The notes beneath the pieces are model-generated. The model had not been told where the DNA came from and made no database searches. It worked only from the letters and a program-made list of their open reading frames with translations. 38,829 bases of DNA from Chloroflexota bacterium (lineage in GTDB: Bacteria; Chloroflexota; Dehalococcoidia; JACPQK01). The position numbers were made by a program, and so were the translations under genes. The stretch covers positions 1 to 38,829 of the forward strand of contig JACPQM010000028.1 of assembly GCA_016190505.1 (NCBI GenBank), written 5' to 3'. Below are positions 32,843 through 38,829 of the stretch, piece after piece (the stretch's first letter is position 1; every line of letters begins with the position of its first letter).

Positions 32843-34732
32843 TCAGCGGCCTCGGGATGCCCGCGACACGAACTCTTTCAAGCCCTGCGGGCTGTCCACG
32901 TCCTTTTCGGTGGCAATCCAATCCCGGTTGGGGGCGAAGCGCTGCTTGAGCTGGCTGGTGAGCCACACCACTCGCTGCCAGCCCCCGTCACCCTGGAGGA
33001 ACTTGGCCGACTCCAGGTAGCGGGTGCCCACTCCCACACAGCCGGGCACCTGTTTGCCGGCAGCGGTATTGGCCAGCGCATCCCAAGTGCGCCCGTCCGG
33101 AGAGGCCCCGGCAAAGCCACGCTGCATCACGCCGATACCGTCCACCTCCGGTATGTGGAAAACCACGCAGCCGAAGCAGCTACAGGAGGTATGGGGGTAG
33201 CTGAAGATGCTGTGGAGGAACACCCGCTCCACCCGGCCACCGCTGCGCCGCCGGGCGGAGTCATTCACACCCTCGTACTCGCCGCGCTGGGGGTCGAGGC
33301 AGGCCCCTTTGGCCACGGCAGTGGCGGGCATGCCCAGGTTCCGCCGGGCATACTGCACGTCGGACGTGTAGGGGGAGAGGAGTGCCCGGGTCTTGATATG
33401 GGTCCACGTCTTGCCGCAAAGCGGCGGCCGCTCCGGCGTGACGGTGCAAGAGTGTTCTACCCCGAAGGAGTGGCAACGGACACAGCCATAGAAATACAGC
33501 TCCGTCTCCTCGCTGGCCGTGGCCAGCGCCTGGCGGCGGCGCTCCCGGAAAGCCGCGGCCGCCTGGGCCATGTCCTGGGTATCCTGAGGGAGGAAGGAAA
33601 GACGCACCCTGATCTGGCCGATGGTGAACTCTGCTTTGAGCCAGCGGTGGAGGAAGAGGGCCAGGTGTCTCGGGTCCAGGGCCAGCCCGGAGCGCAAGGT
33701 TAGGGTGGGACGGCCATCCTTCACCTCCAAGGACACGCCGTCCAGATAGTTCACCACCTGGACGGCCACCTCCTCCAGGTATTCGGTCATGGTTATGTCC
33801 ACGGCAGGGTCGCCGGCGGCAATGGCCAGGCCCAGGTCCGGGCCGGGCTGTCCCACCACATCCACGCCATCCCCAGCCTCTTCATTGGTCACCACGAAGG
33901 AGCTCATGGGGCTGCCTCCCACGACGTCTCCGCCGCTCACCTTCTGGGAGGCGAAGGCAGGGTCCCAGCGCACCGGCAAGTTCAACTGGAAGCCCACAGT
34001 AGCCCTTACCCGGAGGTTGGGGAAGAGCATGGCCTGGGCGACCATTGCCTCGGGGCCATCGGCTGTCCTCACGTTGCCGCTGACTCCCAGCGAAGGCGGT
34101 GCCACCGCAGGCACCCCCAGCGACATGATGCCCAGCACCATAGCCCGCTCCAGCGGAGAAAGCTCGTCCTTGGCAACCAGAATCACACCAGGGCCATGCT
34201 CCTCGAGAAAGTGGCTGGCCTGGTGATGCTCCCCCAGCGGGACCCGCCCGTAGATGTGAGGATAGCGCAGTAGGGCCTGGGCGTAGTAGATAGCCGAGGT
34301 TGGCCGGCTGCCCAGGTAGACGTGGCGGCCGTGGTCCGTTGCAGGCCGGCCGGCTCCAGGCGTTACCACGTATGACTGGAAAGCCGCATCATCCAGGCGG
34401 CGCAGCAGTTCCTCCGTCCGGCTATCCTGCTGGCCCCAGACCAGTGCCCAACCCGTGGACGAGTTGAGGCGGTTAAGCCGGGCGCGCACCTCGCGGTCAC
34501 TGAGGAAATAGTCCGCCCGGTCCGGCTGGGAGGCCTCAACCGCCTCGGCTAAGGCCAACACAGTCTCCAGGTGGTCCGTGATGCGGGCCTCGTCTACGGC
34601 CTGCGCCCGCATGTAGAGGGCATACAGGTCGAACCGGCCGTAGAGGGACTGGTTCACCGCGAATGGGTACTGGCTGGAAGGGAAAGGCGAAGGCGACGAA
34701 ATGGCTGCCAGCAGTTCCTGTACCAAGCCCAT
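32843..34732 (-). CDS. Acetyl-CoA synthase (CODH/ACS beta subunit)-like protein
   Basis: A 629-residue homologue of AcsB/CdhC. The 4Fe-4S ligands of the A-cluster fall at Cys417, Cys420, Cys429 and Cys439, spacings (3, 9, 10) identical to acetyl-CoA synthase, inside CVRCHSFGVEHSCTVTPERPPLC. The distal nickel site is Cys517-Ser518-Cys519 (SCSCFG) where known enzymes have Cys-Gly-Cys. The C-terminal block PGCVGVGTRYLESAKFLQGDGGWQRVVW also matches. The N-terminal 380 residues are divergent. No other CODH/ACS subunit is nearby. A thiolate-nickel enzyme making or breaking acyl-CoA, or a paralogue with another use, is possible. The start has AGGAGG. Confidence 0.85.
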   Translation of the reverse strand: MGLVQELLAAISSPSPFPSSQYPFAVNQSLYGRFDLYALYMRAQAVDEARITDHLETVLALAEAVEASQPDRADYFLSDREVRARLNRLNSSTGWALVWGQQDSRTEELLRRLDDAAFQSYVVTPGAGRPATDHGRHVYLGSRPTSAIYYAQALLRYPHIYGRVPLGEHHQASHFLEEHGPGVILVAKDELSPLERAMVLGIMSLGVPAVAPPSLGVSGNVRTADGPEAMVAQAMLFPNLRVRATVGFQLNLPVRWDPAFASQKVSGGDVVGGSPMSSFVVTNEEAGDGVDVVGQPGPDLGLAIAAGDPAVDITMTEYLEEVAVQVVNYLDGVSLEVKDGRPTLTLRSGLALDPRHLALFLHRWLKAEFTIGQIRVRLSFLPQDTQDMAQAAAAFRERRRQALATASEETELYFYGCVRCHSFGVEHSCTVTPERPPLCGKTWTHIKTRALLSPYTSDVQYARRNLGMPATAVAKGACLDPQRGEYEGVNDSARRRSGGRVERVFLHSIFSYPHTSCSCFGCVVFHIPEVDGIGVMQRGFAGASPDGRTWDALANTAAGKQVPGCVGVGTRYLESAKFLQGDGGWQRVVWLTSQLKQRFAPNRDWIATEKDVDSPQGLKEFVSRASRGR

Positions 34733-34791
34733 GGCGTCCTCCTAGCTCACTGGCAGGCCCAGAGTCCCGCCATACTTAGCTTGTGGGGATG

Positions 34792-34820
34792 ATTCTATCC
34801 GGGCACTCCAGGTGTGTCAA
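34792..34820 (-). promoter_or_regulatory. Sigma-70 promoter of the ACS-like gene
   Basis: TTGACA (34815-34820) and TAGAAT (34792-34797) on the minus strand with 17-bp spacing. The leader to the ATG at 34732 is about 50 nt. A near-perfect match. Confidence 0.7.
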
Positions 34821-34837
34821 GCCGGCCGCAAATTGGC

Positions 34838-35269
34838 TCAGAGCAGCCGGGCCAGAACGGGGTACAACAGCAGGTAGAAGGCCAGGGCGCCCAGGTAGAA
34901 CCCCAGCAGGTAGGCCAGGCTGCTGGTGGACCCCTGGCCGGCCCGCACATGCTGGCGGAAGGGGCAGCCGTTGGCCAGCGTCGAAACAACCCCCAGTCCC
35001 ATCCCGGCGATCACAGCGACCAATGCCGTTCCCCAGGCCAGGTCCCCCAAACTGAGGAACGGTAGGCCCTCGCCCTCACCAACAAGTAGAGACAACACAG
35101 GATAAGCAAGCCAGGCGGTCAACCCGAATGCCACCAGACCCTTGAGCAGAGAAGCGTCCCGCACCAGCAGCCAGTCGCGTATGGCCCCCACGAAACACAT
35201 CCGTGACCGCTGCCCCAGGTAGCCGAGGAGCATGCCTCCGAGCAGGGTGGCCGCTGCCGCCAGGGTCAT
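34838..35269 (-). CDS. yedE: YeeE/YedE-family transporter, second half
   Basis: A 143-residue membrane protein with about four helices. The family signature LANGCPFRQHVRAGQGS contains the Cys that carries sulfur or selenium in YeeE-type transporters; a second, SRMCFVGAIRDW, lies at the N-terminal side. YedE in other genomes clusters with selenium genes and is proposed to import selenium. The start ATG overlaps the previous stop (ATGA), so the two halves are probably translated together and form one transporter. Confidence 0.82.
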   Translation of the reverse strand: MTLAAAATLLGGMLLGYLGQRSRMCFVGAIRDWLLVRDASLLKGLVAFGLTAWLAYPVLSLLVGEGEGLPFLSLGDLAWGTALVAVIAGMGLGVVSTLANGCPFRQHVRAGQGSTSSLAYLLGFYLGALAFYLLLYPVLARLL

Positions 35270-35802
35270 CGCAGTGCCCTCCACTTCATCAGGGTAGTCG
35301 CCACGCCGATCCCTCCGGCCATGGCCCCGAAGGCGGCCAGGCCGAGCGCCTCGCCGTGGGCGGCGCGCAGCAGTAGCCTGATGGAGCAGCCCGCAGCCAG
35401 CAAGGCAAAGTTCATGGCCAGGAAGCCCCACAGGAAGCTGGGAAGGGGCTGTTCGGGCTGGTGCCAACGGAGCTCGCCGTTCCTCAGCGCCGCTATGGCT
35501 GCACCCACCAACACACCCACCACTGTGAGCAGCGGGAAGGTTAGGGAGACCTCCGCCAGCTCTAGAGATGTCCCCGCCAGGCGGTTGGTAACCCAACCTA
35601 GCAGGTCCCGGCCGTGGCAGGCGATGCACACACCATAGGCGCTGGGCGGCCTCACTGTGAACAGCACCTCCAGCGCCACGGCCATCACCCCCAGGGTGAC
35701 GCCGAAGGCGACTGGAGTGACCCTCAGCCCCCACAGGCCGGGGCGGGCGATGCCCTCTGCCCTGCTCGTGCCGCCCTGTCGCGATGCTTCCAAACGTCCC
35801 AC
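35266..35802 (-). CDS. yedE: YeeE/YedE-family transporter, first half
   Basis: A 178-residue membrane protein with about five helices. Conserved segments are YGVCIACHGRDLLG and AGCSIRLLLRAAHGEALG, typical of the first half of YedE. CIACH resembles a haem c motif by chance; Cys residues in YeeE/YedE proteins bind the transported thio- or seleno-species. It lies 15 bp after the DUF3343 gene. GTG start at 35802; upstream SD is weak, so the exact start is uncertain. Confidence 0.8.
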   Translation of the reverse strand: MGRLEASRQGGTSRAEGIARPGLWGLRVTPVAFGVTLGVMAVALEVLFTVRPPSAYGVCIACHGRDLLGWVTNRLAGTSLELAEVSLTFPLLTVVGVLVGAAIAALRNGELRWHQPEQPLPSFLWGFLAMNFALLAAGCSIRLLLRAAHGEALGLAAFGAMAGGIGVATTLMKWRALR

Positions 35803-35817
35803 CTGTCCACCGCGCCC

Positions 35818-36120
35818 TCAGGCACCCACCAGCCAGCGCCGGCGGGGCTTTCCCGCCCCGACAGGTCCGGGCTCCCGGGCTTCTGCGGCGGGCAGGAACC
35901 GATGGCCCGCCTCGACCTGCACCCGGCGGGCGGCCAGCAGCTCCAGGGCCTCGTCAAGCCGGCCATGCTCCAGCCTCAGCGCGGTGCCGCAGTTGGAGCT
36001 GAGCTCCCGGGGTGCCGGGATGAGCTCCACGCGAAAGCCGCCCTCGCGAAGCACCTTCTCTGCCCGCAAGGCGTGGTGCCAGGAGTAGAAGGTGAGCAAC
36101 CCGTCCAGCACTTCCGCCAT
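35818..36120 (-). CDS. DUF3343 putative Se/S carrier protein
   Basis: A 100-residue protein of the DUF3343 group. The signature is FYSWHHALRAEKVLREGG, followed by PAPRELSSNCGTALRLE with the single conserved Cys (about residue 44) thought to carry selenium or sulfur. The family occurs beside YedE, SclA-like desulfurase and selD in selenium-using bacteria and is described as Se/S-carrier-like. It begins 2 bp after the desulfurase stop. The C-terminal 25 residues are Pro/Arg-rich and not conserved in pattern. Confidence 0.85.
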   Translation of the reverse strand: MAEVLDGLLTFYSWHHALRAEKVLREGGFRVELIPAPRELSSNCGTALRLEHGRLDEALELLAARRVQVEAGHRFLPAAEAREPGPVGAGKPRRRWLVGA

Positions 36121-36122
36121 CG

Positions 36123-37298
36123 TCAGCTCCGGTAGGCGCCAGCCCTGGCCAGGGAGGCGAGCCGCCCCAGAGCCTCGGCGGCGTAGGAGATCTCGTCTTC
36201 AGTGTTGAACATGCCCCAGCTAAACCGTACCGCACCATCGGGGAAGGTGCCCATGGTCCGGTGGGCGCTGGGGGCACAATGCAAGCCAATGCGGCTCATG
36301 ATCCCGAACTCGGTGTCCAGCAGGCGTCCCACCTCAGACGGTGGAATGCCCTCCAGGTTGAAAGACGCCATGCCCACCCGCAGACTCGGGTCCCGCGGCC
36401 CATATATGGTGCATCCGGGGACGCAGACGGCCAGTGAGTCGAAGGCGCGCACCAGGGCCGTCTCGTGCTCCCGCACCTTGTCCACCCCGGCCTCCAGAAG
36501 GTAGCTCACCCCGGCCTTCAACCCGGCCAGGCCCGCCACGTTCAAGGTGCCGCTCTCGTAGCGGTCCGGGAGGAACTCTGGCTGAATCTCCTGGTCGGAG
36601 AGGCTGCCCGTACCTCCCAGCACCAGCGGCTGCAACTCCAGTCCTTCCCGCACGTAGAGCCCGCCCGTCCCGGTGGGTCCGAGCAGTCCCTTGTGGCCGG
36701 TGAAGGCAAGGAGGTCAACGCCCATCTGTTCCACGTCAATGGGCACTGCTCCTGCCGTTTGAGCGCCATCCACCAGATAGGGCACTTCCGCCTCGCGGCA
36801 TATGCGGGCGATCTCCGCCACCGGCAACAGCGTGCCCAGAACGTTGGAGGCATGGGCCGTAACCACCAGCCTGGTGTCGGGCCGCATGGTCCGCCGGACC
36901 TCCGCTGGGTCAAGCAGGCCCTCTGGCGAGCAGCGCAACACCGTCAGGGCCACCCCCTGGGTCTCCAGATAGCGCAGGGGCCGCATCACCGCGTTATGCT
37001 CCACGCTCGAGGTGATGACATGGTCGCCGGGGCGGACCAGGCCGAAGATGGCCAGGTTGAGGGACTCGGTGGCGTTCTTGGTGAACACGATCTGGGCAGG
37101 GTCGGCCACGCCTAGCAGGGCAGCCAGGGTCTCCCGAGCCTCCAGCACCAGGCGGCCGGCGGTCACTGCCATCTGGTGCCCCGAGCGCCCGGGATTCCCT
37201 AGCTGCCCGGCGAGGGCCAGGGTCACCTCCATCACCACTCTGGCGGGCTTGGGCCAAGAGGTGGCGGCGTTGTCGAAATAACATAGGCTCCTCGTCAC
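36123..37298 (-). CDS. Cysteine desulfurase family protein (SclA/selenium-associated type)
   Basis: A 391-residue class V aminotransferase fold enzyme (TIGR01977-like). PLP Lys is Lys203 in FTGHKGLLGPTGTGG, with the start motif YFDNAATSWPKP and ESLNLAIFGL. The catalytic-loop Cys is Cys341 (GLHCAPSAH). It should free sulfur from cysteine, or selenium from selenocysteine, as a persulfide/perselenide for the neighbouring DUF3343 carrier. GTG start at 37298 with AGGAGG upstream. The four-gene order desulfurase, DUF3343, YedE, YedE matches the selenium-metabolism neighbourhood known from comparative genomics. Confidence 0.88.
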   Translation of the reverse strand: MTRSLCYFDNAATSWPKPARVVMEVTLALAGQLGNPGRSGHQMAVTAGRLVLEARETLAALLGVADPAQIVFTKNATESLNLAIFGLVRPGDHVITSSVEHNAVMRPLRYLETQGVALTVLRCSPEGLLDPAEVRRTMRPDTRLVVTAHASNVLGTLLPVAEIARICREAEVPYLVDGAQTAGAVPIDVEQMGVDLLAFTGHKGLLGPTGTGGLYVREGLELQPLVLGGTGSLSDQEIQPEFLPDRYESGTLNVAGLAGLKAGVSYLLEAGVDKVREHETALVRAFDSLAVCVPGCTIYGPRDPSLRVGMASFNLEGIPPSEVGRLLDTEFGIMSRIGLHCAPSAHRTMGTFPDGAVRFSWGMFNTEDEISYAAEALGRLASLARAGAYRS

Positions 37299-37313
37299 CG
37301 GTGTCTCCTCCTG

Positions 37314-38270
37314 TCAGTTCCTGGCCAAAATGGCTTCGTCGTTGAGCATGGCGGGCCTGGCTTGGGGCGCTCGCAGCAGGTCGCTGCACTGGCCCAGGCC
37401 CAGGGCGGTGTGTCCCTGGAAGTCCAGCTTCACTGCCTTTACCTCCGGGAACTCGGTAAGGGTAGCGACGATACCGATGAGGATGCGCCTCATCTTCGCC
37501 GGCTCAGCGATGGCAAGCTCGCGGAGCGAGCTCGTGTAGGTGAAGTTGACGTATGCCAGCCCCCGCGCCGCATCGAGCCGGTATTCCACCAGCCTGACGT
37601 CAGAGGGCAAGCCCTGGAGCCCAAGGCCCTCGCCCGGACCCGCCAGATAGAGTTGGAGGGCTCCTCCCGGACCGGATGCCGTTTTCCACTCGGGCACCAG
37701 ATAGGACCCGTACGTGTAGTAAACGGGTTGCAGCCCTGGCAACGCTCCTTCCGGCGCCGCACCGGGAGACACCACCCGCACCGACTTCACTTGCGGGAAC
37801 TCCAGTAGGGTGCGCCGCAGGGCAGTCTGGACCGTGGGCGAGAGCTCCCCTGTCACCTCCACCACGGCGTTGCCGTCCCGCAGCTCAAACCGGGCCAGCC
37901 GCGCCGACGGCGGGAGGGCTGGCGCCAGCCTAGCGCGGTCCGTGGGCCCCCGGAGCAGGTGTTCCACCGCCCCCTGGGGAGTAACCTCCCCGGCGGCTAC
38001 GCGGCGGGCCACCGGCACCAGCAGGCGCCCGTCTTTGCCGGGGAAGTAGAGGGTCACCGTGGGCGTATGGAGCCAGGGGAGCCAGCCGCTCACAGACAGT
38101 GAAGACTGCCCGGCGGCCAGGCGTAGCCCCAGGCCGGTGGCTACGAGCAGGCCAACCAGCAGCAGCCACCTCGCCCCTGCCAGGCGCCTGGGCCCCTGGT
38201 GCGAGAGCCAAGGACTGGTCGGCGCGCCCTGGGTGGGGCGGGCGGCTGCGTATCGCTGGAACAGCGCCAT
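37314..38270 (-). CDS. Tandem GerMN-domain protein
   Basis: A 318-residue protein with an N-terminal membrane anchor (ARWLLLVGLLVATGLGLRLAAG) and two GerMN domains. The first begins VTLYFPGKDGRLLVPVARRV and contains GAVEHLLRGP. The second begins LQLYLAGPGEGLGLQGL and contains VNFTYTSSLREL...TLTEFPEVKAVKL. GerMN occurs in the spore protein GerM and in envelope lipoproteins such as LpqB; here it is likely an extracytoplasmic binding or envelope protein. ATG at 38270 was chosen for its GGGGAAGGG site. It lies 10 bp after the CcdA-like gene. Confidence 0.8.
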   Translation of the reverse strand: MALFQRYAAARPTQGAPTSPWLSHQGPRRLAGARWLLLVGLLVATGLGLRLAAGQSSLSVSGWLPWLHTPTVTLYFPGKDGRLLVPVARRVAAGEVTPQGAVEHLLRGPTDRARLAPALPPSARLARFELRDGNAVVEVTGELSPTVQTALRRTLLEFPQVKSVRVVSPGAAPEGALPGLQPVYYTYGSYLVPEWKTASGPGGALQLYLAGPGEGLGLQGLPSDVRLVEYRLDAARGLAYVNFTYTSSLRELAIAEPAKMRRILIGIVATLTEFPEVKAVKLDFQGHTALGLGQCSDLLRAPQARPAMLNDEAILARN

Positions 38271-38280
38271 GCCCTTCCCC

Positions 38281-38829
38281 TTAGCTGAGTCCCATAAGGC
38301 GGTAAACCAGACCACTGACCAGGTGGAACTGGTTGGAGAGCATAAGTACTCCGAAGAAGGCCATAACCAGGGCTCCGGCCAGGCCCAGGGCGGGCGCCAG
38401 GTGGTAGTAGCGCTGGAGCGCGGGCTGGAAACGGGAGGCGCCGAAGGCCAGCGCCAGGCAAGGCAGACTTATGCCCAGAGAGAAGGCCAGCATGAGCCCG
38501 GCTCCGAAGGCCATGGAGCCCGTGGAGCCGGCGTACAACAGCAATGCGGGCAGCACCGTGGCGCTGAAGCAGGTGAGGCATCCACCGGCAAAGGTGAATC
38601 CCATGACTGCCGAACCCAGCATGCCCGTGCGTTTGTGCTCCCCGAAGACACGCGTCAAGGGCAAGCGACATACCAGCGGCGCCCGAGCATTCCAGGCTAC
38701 CCGCGCCGCCAGTAACAGGATGACAAGACCGGCGGCGATAGACAGGGGCCGCACCCAGCGCGAAAGCAGCCCCAGGCTCTGGAGTGACTGGCCCACGTAT
38801 CCGGCGGCGGCGCCGCCGGCAGTGTACAC
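38281..38829 (-). CDS. CcdA/DsbD-like transmembrane protein (partial, start outside window)
   Basis: The last 182 or so residues of a membrane protein with about five helices; the 5' part lies beyond the window end. GFTFAGGCLTCFSATVLPALLLYAG holds two Cys (CLTC) where CcdA-type proteins have their redox pair that carries electrons across the membrane. It would reduce thiols outside the cytoplasm, fitting the thiol-rich metal proteins elsewhere in the window. It is upstream of and close to the GerMN gene. Confidence 0.75.
   Translation of the reverse strand: MYTAGGAAAGYVGQSLQSLGLLSRWVRPLSIAAGLVILLLAARVAWNARAPLVCRLPLTRVFGEHKRTGMLGSAVMGFTFAGGCLTCFSATVLPALLLYAGSTGSMAFGAGLMLAFSLGISLPCLALAFGASRFQPALQRYYHLAPALGLAGALVMAFFGVLMLSNQFHLVSGLVYRLMGLS

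Noticed and set aside
35266..35802. Cytochrome c from the CIACH motif
   Set aside because: It lies in a YedE membrane protein, where this segment is a family feature; no other cytochrome trait is present.

Overview
The window is high-GC (roughly 60 percent by eye) bacterial chromosome with tightly packed, co-directional genes. No rRNA, tRNA, transposase or CRISPR array was seen. A reductive-dehalogenase-like protein, an acetyl-CoA-synthase-like protein, tandem GerMN domains, two GH15 enzymes and many short GC-rich palindromic repeats together suggest a Chloroflexota (Dehalococcoidia-like) organism. This assignment is inference; no marker gene is present.

Layout. (1) 1-6.8 kb, plus strand: a repeat element, a promoter, then SDR dehydrogenase, MFS transporter, cyclase-family hydrolase, FAD-dependent GMC oxidoreductase and a GH15 glucosidase/trehalase-like enzyme. 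It looks like a carbohydrate or sugar-acid oxidation operon and converges on a second GH15 enzyme (6.9-9.3 kb, minus). (2) 9.4-16 kb, minus: a mercury/soft-metal block with a P1B-ATPase carrying YPC instead of CPC, a free HMA protein, a CPICNK membrane protein, a MerP-like protein, mercuric reductase and a MerR regulator with its own long-spacer promoter. Upstream of these lie a TlpA-like lipoprotein, a CPC membrane protein and another HMA protein. The MerP-like gene has an in-frame UGA exactly where the first metal-binding Cys should be. A SECIS-like hairpin with a GGU loop follows the UGA, so the gene very probably encodes a selenoprotein. (3) 16-22.2 kb: three proteins sharing an undescribed Met-rich helical repeat (LP...R..MM), an MFS transporter, a small zinc-ribbon protein and a divergent CRP/FNR-type regulator. 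Two promoters share a 16-bp near-palindrome. (4) 22.3-28.2 kb: two secreted Ig-like proteins sharing a C-terminal domain, a His-containing membrane protein and a Tat-exported multicopper oxidase, interspersed with palindromic repeats. (5) 28.5-31.8 kb, plus: a MerR regulator with a Cys-rich tail, a flavodoxin-like protein, a QueG-like 4Fe-4S protein and a soluble, Tat-less reductive dehalogenase homologue. (6) 32-32.7 kb: a small protein translationally coupled to a retropepsin-like protease. (7) 32.8-38.8 kb, minus: a divergent, orphan acetyl-CoA synthase-like protein, two YedE-type transporter halves, a DUF3343 Se/S-carrier-like protein, a SclA-like cysteine desulfurase, a GerMN protein and a partial CcdA-like protein.

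How it fits together. The YedE/DUF3343/desulfurase set is a known selenium-associated gene neighbourhood, and it lies about 22 kb from the predicted selenocysteine MerP. This supports an organism that uses selenium and has put it into mercury handling. Mercury or copper would be bound by HMA/MerP proteins, moved by small membrane proteins, reduced by MerA or expelled by the ATPase. The Met-rich repeat proteins, under their own CRP/FNR-like regulator, may be an additional metal-binding or stress module.
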